Part shown: positions 7,060 through 15,229 of the stretch, one piece after another
How the letters are laid out: each line of letters begins with the position of its first letter
Numbering within the stretch: position 1 is the first letter of the stretch
Source of the DNA: VRUE01 sp963701265
GTDB taxonomy: Bacteria; Actinomycetota; Thermoleophilia; Solirubrobacterales; 70-9
Length of the DNA stretch: 64,000 bases
Reading direction: 5' to 3'
Assembly: GCA_963701265.1 (NCBI GenBank)
Contig: OY969581.1
Coordinates: 992,001-1,056,000, forward strand
Made by a program: the position numbers and the translations under genes
Notes under the pieces: model-generated
Database searches by the model: none
Told to the model about the DNA's origin: nothing
What the model saw: the letters and a program-made list of their open reading frames with translations, nothing else

Positions 7060-7728
7060 TTAAGCCGGCAGCGCGGCGACGAAGCGCTCGAAGGCGGCCA
7101 TCTCGGTCACGGCGGGGCCGTGACCGGGGAGGATCAGGCTCGGCTCGAGCTCGGCGAGCTTGCGGATCGAGCGGCGATTCTCGGGCGGGTCGTAGGTGAA
7201 GATGTCGGGTGGCTCCTTGATGCCCGGAAGTCCGGTGGCGTAGCTCATGTTGCGGATCACGTCGCCGCAGATCGCCACCCGGTCGGAGTCGCGGAAGTAG
7301 ATCACCTCGCCGCGAGCGTGTCCCGGTGCATGGACGACTCGAAATCCGGCCACCTCGTCGCCCTCCCTCAGCACGCGGCCGACCTCGTGCGGCGGTCCCT
7401 GCCAGATCTTCTTGATCATCCGGTTGTAGGGATTGTTCGGGGCCGCCTCCTGGATCGGGCGTCGTCCCTCCATCGCCTCGACGTCGTCGACGTGGCAGGC
7501 GAGCGGGATGCCCCGCACCTCACAGACGTCCTTCGCGACGCCCTGGTGGTCGGGGTGGACGTGGGTCAGCGCCAGCATCGAGAGCTGCCGACCCTCGATC
7601 TCTGCGAAGACGCGCCGCTTGTCCCAGCGCCGGCCAGCGTCGATCAGCACGTCCTCGGCCAGGTAGATGTTGATCGACGGTGCTGGGAACTCCTTCAGCC
7701 GCCAGACACTCGGGGCCAGGTACTTCAA
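7060..7728 (-). CDS. MBL-fold metallo-hydrolase
   Basis: A 222-residue metallo-beta-lactamase-fold protein. The metal-binding motif is LTHVHPDHQG (His56, His58, Asp60, His61), then HAPGHARGE for the third ligand, CGDVIRN for the bridging aspartate and LPGHGPAV for the last histidine. All expected ligands are present, so it should bind two metals. Family members hydrolyse thioesters, lactones or phosphoesters; the substrate is not evident. The start ATG (7728) overlaps the stop of the upstream 83-residue gene by 4 bp, and that gene overlaps the CWB2 protein, so the three form one coupled minus-strand operon. Confidence 0.9.
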   Translation of the reverse strand: MKYLAPSVWRLKEFPAPSINIYLAEDVLIDAGRRWDKRRVFAEIEGRQLSMLALTHVHPDHQGVAKDVCEVRGIPLACHVDDVEAMEGRRPIQEAAPNNPYNRMIKKIWQGPPHEVGRVLREGDEVAGFRVVHAPGHARGEVIYFRDSDRVAICGDVIRNMSYATGLPGIKEPPDIFTYDPPENRRSIRKLAELEPSLILPGHGPAVTEMAAFERFVAALPA

Positions 7729-7976
7729 TGCGAGGAGATCCCCATCGTCCCGCGTGGGTCGCCGCTGTGCTCGGCCAGCTCCTCGAGCTCGGCGATCTTG
7801 CGTTCGCCTTCGCGTCGCGCCGAATCGTCAGCGGGCAGGGGCTCGATCAAGCGACGGATTCGGTTGCGGACCTGCAGTGCGAAGTGGGGGGTGGAGGCGC
7901 CGGCAAGGGCGCGGATGTCCTCCGCTGTAACGCGGTGGCCACCGCTGAGCAGGTTCGGGCTCTCGGCCTCGCTCAT
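7725..7976 (-). CDS. Small hypothetical protein in MBL/CWB2 operon
   Basis: An 83-residue helical protein with VTAEDIRALAGASTPHFALQ and an acidic/basic helix ARREGERKIAELEELAEHS. It overlaps both neighbours by 4 bp (ATGA junctions at 7973-7976 and 7725-7728), strong evidence that it is translated. No family recognised. Its size and helix content suggest an adaptor or accessory role, which is a guess. Confidence 0.75.
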   Translation of the reverse strand: MSEAESPNLLSGGHRVTAEDIRALAGASTPHFALQVRNRIRRLIEPLPADDSARREGERKIAELEELAEHSGDPRGTMGISSH

Positions 7977-9370
7977 TCTTCCCCGCCGATCTTGGCCAGT
8001 TCGGCCAGCTGATCGATTTCGGCTTGTTGATTCACGTCGATGGCCTCCTGGTCCCCGATCACCCAGACGTGGTTGTAAAAGGCGCGGGTTGGGTCGGTGG
8101 TGTAGCCGGGCTTGATGTCGAGCAGGTACTCGCGCAGCGCTTTTGGCAGCGTAGCGGCGTCGTCGGTGAGCAGCAGCGGTCCCCAGGTGCCCGAGGCGGA
8201 GAGCGGCGCGGCGATCGCGGCGTCGATCGGATCGTCGCTGCGGATGACGACGAGGCCGTGCCCGGGGTCATTGACGTTCCAGCCAAAGTCCCCGCTCGAG
8301 TAGCGCGCCAGGGCGATCGCGTTCTCAACCGGGTCCTCGGCGGCGACGCGTTGCACCGGGTTGCCGAGCTTGGCGACTTCCCGCACCACGTCCGATGAGA
8401 TCGCGGAGGAGGGCCCGAGGACGAAGACGGGGACCTTGGCCGCGCTGCGCAGCTGCTTTGCGGTCGCGGCCGGCAGTTTCTCGCGACCGCTGAAGAGGAC
8501 CGGGTCGCCGGAGCGCGCTGCCCAGGCGGCGGCGGGCATGGCGAAGGCGGAGTCCTCTTCGGGGGCGAGGACGACGTGGGCCGGGGCAGCTTTGAAGAGC
8601 TCGTCCCGCAGCGCCGCGATTTCGACAGCAAGGTCGGCCGGGTTGCCGGCTTTGAACTGGGTCGTCCGCAAGTCATCCGGCGCGGTGGCGGAGCCGACCA
8701 CGAAGGCCTGCGCCTTGTCGGTGGCGCTGCTTCCCTGGGGCGAAAGCGTGTCGAGGGCCTGTGCGGTGGGATCGGGAAGGTCTCCGCCGGCGGTAACCAG
8801 AAGCGGCGCCCGAACCGGGGCTGACATCAATACCGATGCCGCGACGGCGCCCTGCCAGTCGTCTTCATCGACGAGCGTGACCGCGGTCGGTCGCTGCGCG
8901 ACTTTGGCGGAGGGAAAGACGGCGAGTGCGACGCCGGCCGCCGTGGTCGCTGCATCGGAGCCGCCCACCCTGGTCGTGTTGTTGGTCGCGAAGGAGGGAT
9001 AGCCCAGTTCTTCGGCCGCCTCCGCCGCTGGGGTCTGCTCTTCCTCCGCGGCCGGTTCCGGTGGCGCTTGTGCCGGAGCCGGCGCTGGGTTTTCTTCGTG
9101 CTTGTTCGAGCCGCCGCCTCCGAGCACGGCGGCGACGAGGAAGACGAGCGCGACCAGAACCAAACCGCCGATCGCCTTCAGGGCTCCCGGGATCGGTTTG
9201 CGCTTGCGTTTGGCGGTGGTGGGTGGGGTCGAGGCGACGGGCTCAGGCTTCTCTGTCGCCGGCGTGGGCGCAGCTTTCTCTTTGGGCGAGTTCCCCGGCG
9301 AGTTCCCCGACTCTGCCGGCGGCTCGGCGGCGAGCGGCAGGTCGGCGTTGATTGGGCGTTTTCCGGACAA
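7973..9370 (-). CDS. Membrane-anchored protein with cell wall-binding repeats (CWB2)
   Basis: A 465-residue protein. Residues 1-65 are a Pro/Ala/Glu-rich cytoplasmic tail ending in KRKRKPIPG; about 66-88 form one transmembrane helix (GGLVLVALVFLVAAVLGGGG); a Pro/Glu-rich spacer follows. From about residue 135 there are repeats of the CWB2 type: TRVGGSDAATTAAGVALAVFP, then LVTAGGDLPDPTAQAL, VFVLGPSSAISSDVVREV and VWVIGDQEAIDV, separated by short strands such as APLLVTA and PVLFSGR. CWB2 repeats bind anionic wall polymers. It is the first gene of the operon with the 83-aa and MBL-fold proteins. The topology (anchor at the N-terminus, wall binding outside) follows from the order of segments. Confidence 0.85.
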   Translation of the reverse strand: MSGKRPINADLPLAAEPPAESGNSPGNSPKEKAAPTPATEKPEPVASTPPTTAKRKRKPIPGALKAIGGLVLVALVFLVAAVLGGGGSNKHEENPAPAPAQAPPEPAAEEEQTPAAEAAEELGYPSFATNNTTRVGGSDAATTAAGVALAVFPSAKVAQRPTAVTLVDEDDWQGAVAASVLMSAPVRAPLLVTAGGDLPDPTAQALDTLSPQGSSATDKAQAFVVGSATAPDDLRTTQFKAGNPADLAVEIAALRDELFKAAPAHVVLAPEEDSAFAMPAAAWAARSGDPVLFSGREKLPAATAKQLRSAAKVPVFVLGPSSAISSDVVREVAKLGNPVQRVAAEDPVENAIALARYSSGDFGWNVNDPGHGLVVIRSDDPIDAAIAAPLSASGTWGPLLLTDDAATLPKALREYLLDIKPGYTTDPTRAFYNHVWVIGDQEAIDVNQQAEIDQLAELAKIGGEE

Positions 9371-9429
9371 GGCCGGAACGCTACAGGCGGAGCGGTGGCT
9401 GGCTGGTCAGCTAGTCTTTGCGAGACTGG

Positions 9430-9445
9430 TTGACTGACCAGTCAA
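9430..9445. promoter_or_regulatory. TetR-type palindromic operator (copy 2)
   Basis: TTGACTGACCAGTCAA, identical over 16 bp to 251-266, lies 39 bp before the acyl-CoA dehydrogenase start at 9485 and 59 bp before the divergent CWB2 gene start at 9370. Identity of the site plus beta-oxidation genes at both loci supports one shared regulator. Confidence 0.75.
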
Positions 9446-9484
9446 TCAACCGACGCGATCACGCCGCTGACCAAGAAGGGACCC

Positions 9485-10759
9485 ATGGACTTCGCACTGA
9501 CCGACGAGCAGCTCGAGCACAAGGAGCGCTGCCGGACCTTCGCCCGTGAGGTGATCAGGCCCGCCGCCCGCAAGCACGACGAAGAGGAGAGCACCCCCTG
9601 GGAGGTGATCAAGGAGGCGCGCAAGCAGGGCTTCGGCGGACTCGAGAGCATCCAGGCCTCCGCCGCCGACGAGCAGGGCCAGATGCAGGTGATCTCGGCC
9701 GAGGAGTTCCACTGGGGCTGCGCCGGCACCGCCCTGGCGATCTCCGGCTCCGGCCTCGCCGCCGCTGGTATCGCCTCCTCCGGCACCCCTGAGCAGATGG
9801 CCCAGTGGGTTCCCGAGTGCTTCGGCAGCGGTGACGAGATCAAGATCGGCGCCTACGCGGTCACCGAGCCGCAGGCAGGCTCCGACGTCAAGAGCCTGAA
9901 GACGACCGCCAAGCGCGACGGCGACGAGTGGATCCTCAACGGGACCAAGGTCTTCATCACCAACGGTGGTATCGCCGACGTTCACGTCGTCGTCGCCACG
10001 GTCGACCCGACCCTCGGCACGCGTGGCCAGGCCAGCTTCGTCGTCGGCAAGGACACGCCCGGGCTGACCCAGGGCAAGAAGGAGTCGAAGCTCGGCATCC
10101 GTGCCTCGCACACGGCCGAGATCGTGCTCGAGGACTGCCGTATCCCGGTCGAGAACCTGCTCGGCGGCGAGGAGAAGCTGGAGCGCAAGCTGCAGCGCGG
10201 GCGGGAAGGCAAGAAGTCGCGTGGGGCTGATGCGCTGGCGACCTTCGAGATGACCCGGCCCCTGGTCGGTGCCTCGGCGCTCGGCATCGCCCAGGCCTCC
10301 TACGAGTGGACCCTCGAGTACCTCGACGGACAGACCGAAGGGGGCAAGCCGGTGCTCGGCGAGCAGCGCATCCAGCAGACGCTGGCCGATGTCGCCACCG
10401 AGATCGAAGCCGCGCGCCTGCTCGTTCAGCGCGCCGCCTGGATGGGTCGCAACGGGATCCCGATGCGCGGCGGCCAGGGCTCGATGTCGAAGCTCAAGGC
10501 CGGTGACGTGACGATGTGGGCGACGACCACGCTGATGGACCTGGTCGGTCCCTACGCCTGGAGCACCGATTGCCCGCTGGAGAAGTGGTTCCGCGACGCC
10601 AAGATCTACCAGCTGTTCGAGGGGACGGCGGAGATTCAGCGGATGGTTATCTCGCGGATGCAGGCGCGGGAATATGCCGAGCGGCTTGGGTACGCGGCCG
10701 AAGTGGCCGAGCAGGCGATGGCTGAGAAGCCGGTGGAGAAAGAGCCCGTTCCTGCCTAA
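9485..10759 (+). CDS. Acyl-CoA dehydrogenase
   Basis: A 424-residue acyl-CoA dehydrogenase with the full set of family blocks: DFALTDEQLEHKERCRTFAR at the N-terminus, GAYAVTEPQAGSDVKSLKTTA (FAD/substrate loop), WILNGTKVFITNGGIADV, KLGIRASHTAEIVLEDCRIP, and a C-terminal KIYQLFEGTAEIQRMVISR. The position after LFEG is Thr-Ala-Glu-Ile-Gln, as in enzymes using the late catalytic glutamate (short/medium-chain type). AAGAAGGGA precedes ATG 9485. Its promoter region carries operator copy 2. It is not obviously coupled to the next gene; a long hairpin (10769-10836) lies between. Confidence 0.94.
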   Translation: MDFALTDEQLEHKERCRTFAREVIRPAARKHDEEESTPWEVIKEARKQGFGGLESIQASAADEQGQMQVISAEEFHWGCAGTALAISGSGLAAAGIASSGTPEQMAQWVPECFGSGDEIKIGAYAVTEPQAGSDVKSLKTTAKRDGDEWILNGTKVFITNGGIADVHVVVATVDPTLGTRGQASFVVGKDTPGLTQGKKESKLGIRASHTAEIVLEDCRIPVENLLGGEEKLERKLQRGREGKKSRGADALATFEMTRPLVGASALGIAQASYEWTLEYLDGQTEGGKPVLGEQRIQQTLADVATEIEAARLLVQRAAWMGRNGIPMRGGQGSMSKLKAGDVTMWATTTLMDLVGPYAWSTDCPLEKWFRDAKIYQLFEGTAEIQRMVISRMQAREYAERLGYAAEVAEQAMAEKPVEKEPVPA

Positions 10760-10768
10760 GTCTTGTCC

Positions 10769-10836
10769 AGAGCCATCGGGGCTCCCTTCTCAGGCCGCTT
10801 CGCGGGAGTTCCTGAGAAGGGAGCCCCGATGGCTCT
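10769..10836 (+). repeat. Minimal variable-arm hairpin element E
   Basis: Perfect 26-bp arms (10769-10794, 10811-10836) flank a 16-nt loop CCGCTTCGCGGGAGTT. The loop resembles the right end of element A/C cores (CCGCTTCGCGAC). It starts 10 bp after the acyl-CoA dehydrogenase stop. It may be a short member of the A-D family or simply a very strong 3'-end hairpin. Confidence 0.75.
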
Positions 10837-10859
10837 CGCGCAGGTCCTAAGCTCAGGGC

Positions 10860-11786
10860 GTGCACTCGCACGCCCACGGGCATTCGCATTCGCTTGACGC
10901 TCGCCGTGGAGACAGTCGGCGGCGGATGTGGATTGCGCTGGGCATCAATGCCGCGATGCTGGTGGCCGAGGCCGTGGGCGGGGTCATCACCGGCTCGTTG
11001 GCTGTGCTTGCTGACGCTGGGCATGTGCTCTCCGACGTTGGTGCGATCGGGTTGGCTCTGTTTGCTGCTTCGCTCGCTGCTCGACCGGCGGGTGGGCGGA
11101 TGACCTTTGGCTATCAGCGCTCGGAGATCCTTGCGGCGCTGGTCAATGGGTTGCTGCTTGTCGCGGTTGCGCTTGCGATCGCCTTCGCGGCGATCGGTCG
11201 GCTCAGCGACCCGCCGGAGATTGATGCTGGCGGAGTGCTCGGGCTCGGCCTGCTCGGGCTCGCCGGCAACATCGCCGCAACCTGGGTGCTGGCTCGCGGC
11301 GAGCGCGCTGACGTCAACCTCGAGGGGGTGCTGCGCCACAGTGCCGCCGATGCGCTCGGCTCGCTCGGCGTAATCATCGCTGGTGCGTTCGTGCTGGCCG
11401 GCGGCTCGTCGGTCGCCGATCCGATCGTCAGCTTGGCGATCTCTGTTCTGATTCTGGCCTCCTCCTGGCGCTTGATCAAGGAGCCAGTCGACGTGCTGAT
11501 GGAGGCGGCTCCCGCCGGCCTCGACGTCGACGCGGCCGGCGCGGCAATCTGCGAAGAGGAGGGGGTGCGCTCGGTCCACGATCTGCACATCTGGACCGTG
11601 ACCTCAGGCTTCGGCGCTCTCGCCGCCCACGTGGTGGTTGCGGCGGACTGCGATCGCGACCTGGTGCGGCGGCGGATCGAGCTGCTGCTGCACGAGCGCT
11701 TCGGGATCGACCACACCACGCTGCAGATGGAGGACGAGGTGCCAACGACCCTCCTGCACGTCGAGAACGCCCCGCCCCAAGCCTGA
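10860..11786 (+). CDS. Cation diffusion facilitator (CDF/ZnT-type) transporter
   Basis: A 308-residue membrane protein starting at GTG 10860. The N-terminus HSHAHGHSHS is a metal-binding histidine stretch. Six transmembrane segments are visible; TM2 carries LADAGHVLSDVGAIG and TM5 LRHSAADALGSLG, the paired His/Asp sites of CzcD/ZnT-like exporters, here in the His-Asp arrangement typical of zinc. A soluble C-terminal domain (VRSVHDLHIWTVTSGFGALAAHV) is the ferredoxin-like cytoplasmic dimer domain. It exports Zn2+ or a similar divalent ion by proton exchange. Confidence 0.93.
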   Translation: MHSHAHGHSHSLDARRGDSRRRMWIALGINAAMLVAEAVGGVITGSLAVLADAGHVLSDVGAIGLALFAASLAARPAGGRMTFGYQRSEILAALVNGLLLVAVALAIAFAAIGRLSDPPEIDAGGVLGLGLLGLAGNIAATWVLARGERADVNLEGVLRHSAADALGSLGVIIAGAFVLAGGSSVADPIVSLAISVLILASSWRLIKEPVDVLMEAAPAGLDVDAAGAAICEEEGVRSVHDLHIWTVTSGFGALAAHVVVAADCDRDLVRRRIELLLHERFGIDHTTLQMEDEVPTTLLHVENAPPQA

Positions 11787-11799
11787 GCCGCAAGCCCGG

Positions 11800-11821
11800 T
11801 TGCAGGAGTATTTCCCTGCAA
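11800..11821 (+). terminator. Hairpin after CDF transporter
   Basis: TTGCAGG and CCTGCAA form perfect 7-bp arms around an 8-nt loop, 13 bp past the stop at 11786 and upstream of the murein hydrolase gene. No T-tract. Confidence 0.45.
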
Positions 11822-11856
11822 GTCGGTACATCTGGACTTGGCTAGCCTCGCCAGCG

Positions 11857-13041
11857 ATGGTTAAAGATCGCCTTGCCCTGGCGGCTCTCTTTGCCGCCCT
11901 GGCGGCGCTGGTCGTGCTGCTTGCAGCCAGTGTCGCCCCCGCTCAGGACCTTGAATCGAAGCTCGACGCCAAGGAGGCGAAGCTCTCCAAGGTGCGCGAA
12001 CGCTCGGGCGTGCTGACGACGACGATCTCCCACTACGGCGAGCGCATCGACAGGCTCACCGGCGAGGTTGCCAGCCTGCGCAGCCAGGAGGCCGCGGTCA
12101 AAACCCGACTCAACGCCAAGCAGGCCGAGCTGGATCAGGCGGTGGCGCAGCTGGACGTGGCCAAGAAACGCCTGGTCAAGATGCGGGCACACCTCAAGCG
12201 GGCGCTGGTCTCGCTGCGGGATCGCCTCGTCGCCATCTATGAGACCGGGACGCCCGACGTGCTCAGTGTCATCGTTGGTGCCAACGGCTACGACGACCTG
12301 ATCGATCGCACCGAATACCTCAACCGCATCCGCGGCAACGATGAAGCGATTATCGGCCGGGTGCGCGAACTGCGCGACCAGGTCAAGCACACCGTCACTC
12401 GCCTGCGCACGGTCAAGGATCGGATCGAGGCCGCTCGTAACGCGATCGCCGCCGAAGAGCAGGCCTTGGCGACGACCCGGGCCGCGGTCCAGGATCGACA
12501 GGCGGCGCTGGTCGATGCGCGTGCCACTCGCGTCGCCGCCCTGAAGAAGATCGAAGCGACCGAAGAAGACCTCGACGGCGACGTCGCCGCGATCCAGGCC
12601 GAACTTGCAGTGCAACTGGGTGAATCGGCCTCCGCGCCGCTGCCGGCCGGACCGATTCGCTACGGCTCCGGTCAGTTCATCTGGCCGGTCGACGGGCCGG
12701 TCGTCTCCGGCTTCGGCATGCGCTGGGGTCGGATGCACGAGGGGATCGACATCGCGGTGCCGGCGGGCACGCCGATCCGCGCCGCTGCAGCGGGAACGGT
12801 GGTCCTGCTCCAGTCCGAAGCCGAAAGTGGTGGCTACGGCAACTTCACCTGCCTCGACCATGGTGGCGGTCTGCAGACCTGTTACGCCCACCAGTCGTCC
12901 TTCGCGGTCAGCTCGGGACAGAGCGTCTCCCAGGGTGACTTGATCGGCTACGTTGGTTGCACCGGCCACTGTTTCGGCGATCACCTGCATTTCGAGGTCC
13001 GGATTGGCGGCGCGCCCACAGATCCACTCGGCTACCTCTAG
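11857..13041 (+). CDS. Secreted M23 peptidase with coiled coil (EnvC/NlpD-like)
   Basis: 394 residues from ATG 11857; the longer open frame upstream runs through the previous gene. Residues 1-30 are a signal peptide (LAALVVLLAASVAPAQ). About residues 32-245 form a long heptad-rich coiled coil (SKLDAKEAKLSKVRERSG, then many KTRLNAKQAELDQAV-like turns). The C-terminal domain is an M23 metallopeptidase: GMRWGRMHEGIDIAVPAG holds the first His and Asp ligands, HHxH-type DHLHFEVRIGG the last, so zinc ligands look intact. The order coiled coil then M23 matches cell-separation murein hydrolases and their activators. It probably cleaves peptidoglycan cross-links outside the membrane. Confidence 0.9.
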   Translation: MVKDRLALAALFAALAALVVLLAASVAPAQDLESKLDAKEAKLSKVRERSGVLTTTISHYGERIDRLTGEVASLRSQEAAVKTRLNAKQAELDQAVAQLDVAKKRLVKMRAHLKRALVSLRDRLVAIYETGTPDVLSVIVGANGYDDLIDRTEYLNRIRGNDEAIIGRVRELRDQVKHTVTRLRTVKDRIEAARNAIAAEEQALATTRAAVQDRQAALVDARATRVAALKKIEATEEDLDGDVAAIQAELAVQLGESASAPLPAGPIRYGSGQFIWPVDGPVVSGFGMRWGRMHEGIDIAVPAGTPIRAAAAGTVVLLQSEAESGGYGNFTCLDHGGGLQTCYAHQSSFAVSSGQSVSQGDLIGYVGCTGHCFGDHLHFEVRIGGAPTDPLGYL

Positions 13042-13149
13042 CCGTCGGCGCCTTTACTCAGAATTCCTTAGGAAATTCAATTATTTGGTATGCCGGGTGG
13101 GTTTGACCGTGCGACCCTGGGTACGAGCCTCTAGGCAGGCTCACTCAGG

Positions 13150-13869
13150 ATGATCCGCCAGGCTCACACCTATCTCGCGGGAGCGGTGTCCGGCACCGCT
13201 TTGGTTGCCGCTGCCGTGGTCGCCTTCGTTCTGCTCGTCTCGATTCAGGCCCTGAGGGATTGGCCGTTGGCCGGGATCAGCATCGGTGGCGGTGATTCCG
13301 CCGCGAGCTCGCCCAGCCCGGGCGGTGACGCCACTGCTCAGACAACTGGGGCGGGTCCTGCCGGCGGCGCAGCCGCCGGGTCGGCTGCTGGGGGCGCCGC
13401 TCGCGATGCCAATCGGCGCGCTGCTGCGTCGCAGGGCGACAAAGCGGCGCTGGGCGCGACCCCGGCACCCGCATCCGGGGCGCCGACCGCGGAAGCGCCG
13501 GCGCCGAGCCCCACGGGTCCGGTTGCGGGCGGGCCGACCGCGTCTTCGCCGTCTGGATCGGCCAGTGCCAGCTCTGACGGCGGCAACGGCGGCGGTGGGG
13601 GAGGCGGTTCGACCCCCGGCGCAGGTGCAGGATCCGGCAGCCCCGCTGGCAGCAGCGGCAGCCAGTCGACCTCGGGAGCGATCACCAACACCGTCAACAA
13701 AACGGTCGCCGGGGTCGACGAAGTGACCGGCGGCGTGATCGGCAGCACCGGTGTCCCGGAAGTCACCGAAAAAGTCGTCGAAGGGGTGGCCGGCCCGGAA
13801 TCGACGGTTGGTAAAACGGTCGACGAAGTGGTCAAAACGGTCGGCGGCCTGCTCGGCGGCAACCGCTAG
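13150..13869 (+). CDS. Low-complexity exported/membrane-anchored protein
   Basis: A 239-residue protein starting at ATG 13150. Residues 10-35 form one hydrophobic segment (AGAVSGTALVAAAVVAFVLLV), then about 130 residues of Ala/Gly/Ser/Pro-rich low-complexity sequence containing a GGGGGGG run. The C-terminal 60 residues repeat a motif of the type TNTVNKTVAGVDEVTGGVIG and KVVEGVAGPESTVGKTVDEV, amphipathic helices of the 'collagen-linker plus helix' style seen in surface proteins. No enzyme domain recognised. It lies between the murein hydrolase and lysA, separate from both. The 108 bp before it (13042-13149) include an AT-rich stretch at 13060-13092 but no clear promoter. Confidence 0.65.
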   Translation: MIRQAHTYLAGAVSGTALVAAAVVAFVLLVSIQALRDWPLAGISIGGGDSAASSPSPGGDATAQTTGAGPAGGAAAGSAAGGAARDANRRAAASQGDKAALGATPAPASGAPTAEAPAPSPTGPVAGGPTASSPSGSASASSDGGNGGGGGGGSTPGAGAGSGSPAGSSGSQSTSGAITNTVNKTVAGVDEVTGGVIGSTGVPEVTEKVVEGVAGPESTVGKTVDEVVKTVGGLLGGNR

Positions 13870-13918
13870 CGCTTACCTGTAGTCGCCGCCCCCCTTTCAA
13901 CCGTCACAATGCCCGCCT

Positions 13919-15229
13919 ATGGCGGAGCGTGGACAGGCCGGGACGGTCGCCGACCCGATTGAGGGCTCGCCGGTGTACCCCGGCGGCAGCCGCGTCAACG
14001 AGCGCGGCCATCTCGAGATCGCCGGTTGTGACGTGGTCGATCTGGCGGCCGAGTTCGGCACGCCCGCCTACATCTACGCCGAGGACGACATGCGGGCTCG
14101 CGCCCGCTCCTACCGTGCCGCCTTCGAGCAGCGCGGGGCCGACTACGAGGTGCTCTTCGCCAGCAAGTCGCTGCCCTGCACCGCCGCCTACCGGCTCTTT
14201 GCCGAGGAGGGGCTCTCGGTCGACGTCGCCTCCGGCGGCGAGCTGCACATGGCGCTGCGCGCCGGCTTCGAGCCCGCCCGCATCCACATGCACGGCAACA
14301 ACAAGAGCGACGAGGAGATCCTCTTCGCTGCCCGCTCCGGCGTCGGCCACCTGATCCTCGACTCCTTCGACGAGATCGACCGCTGCGAGCGGCTGCTGGA
14401 GCAGCCGCAGGACGTGCTGATTCGGGTCACGCCCGGGATCAAGCCCTCCACCCACGACTACATCACCACCGGCCAGCTCGACTCGAAGTTCGGCTTCGGG
14501 CTCGAGGACGGCTTGGCCGCGCGCGCGATCGAGCGGGTGCTCGCCTCCGACGTGCTCAACCTGACCGGTCTGCACGCGCACATCGGCTCGCAGATCTTCG
14601 AGCTCGAGCCCTACACGCTGGCAATTCGCGCGCTTGGGGAGCTTGCCGGTGACTGGTGCAGGATCGTCAACGTCGGCGGCGGTCTTGGCATCGCCTACAC
14701 CGCCGAGGACGAGCCGCCCTCGTTCGACGCCTACGTCGAGGTCAAGGTGCGCGGCGTCGCCGAGGTCTTCGGCGACGGCGTGCGGATCCTGATCGAGCCC
14801 GGCCGCTCGCTGGTCGGCAACGCCGGCGTCACCGCCTACCGGGTGGGCACCGTCAAGGAGATTCCCGGCGTCCGCACCTACGTCGCTGTTGACGGTGGCA
14901 TGTCGGACAACATGCGGCCGATGCTCTACGGCTCCCGTTACGAAGCGCTGGTCGCCGATCGCGCTGCCGAGCCGGCGCGGAGCCCGGCGACGATCGCCGG
15001 CATGCATTGCGAGTCCGGCGACATCATCGTCCGCGACGCGTTGCTTTCCTCGCCCGCGGTTGGCGACGTCCTCGTCACCCCCGCCACCGGTGCCTATGGC
15101 TACGCGATGGCGAGCAACTACAACGGCGTGCCGCGACCGCCGGTGCTCTTCTGCCGCGACGGCGAGGCCCGCGTGGTCGTTCGCCGCGAGACCTACGACG
15201 ACCTCACCTCTCGCGACCTGGATGTCTGA
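13919..15229 (+). CDS. lysA: Diaminopimelate decarboxylase
   Basis: 436 residues, a fold-type III PLP enzyme. The PLP lysine is in VLFASKSLPC (Lys83); HGNNKSDEEI, HAHIGSQIFE, VNVGGGLGIAY and LIEPGRSLVGNAG are the expected PLP-phosphate and substrate loops; MHCESGDIIVRD carries the cysteine from the partner subunit, and ATGAYGYAMASNYN the C-terminal Tyr. It converts meso-diaminopimelate to L-lysine, the last lysine step. The last 8 bp overlap the start of homoserine dehydrogenase, so it heads an aspartate-family operon with hom, thrC and thrB. Confidence 0.97.
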   Translation: MAERGQAGTVADPIEGSPVYPGGSRVNERGHLEIAGCDVVDLAAEFGTPAYIYAEDDMRARARSYRAAFEQRGADYEVLFASKSLPCTAAYRLFAEEGLSVDVASGGELHMALRAGFEPARIHMHGNNKSDEEILFAARSGVGHLILDSFDEIDRCERLLEQPQDVLIRVTPGIKPSTHDYITTGQLDSKFGFGLEDGLAARAIERVLASDVLNLTGLHAHIGSQIFELEPYTLAIRALGELAGDWCRIVNVGGGLGIAYTAEDEPPSFDAYVEVKVRGVAEVFGDGVRILIEPGRSLVGNAGVTAYRVGTVKEIPGVRTYVAVDGGMSDNMRPMLYGSRYEALVADRAAEPARSPATIAGMHCESGDIIVRDALLSSPAVGDVLVTPATGAYGYAMASNYNGVPRPPVLFCRDGEARVVVRRETYDDLTSRDLDV

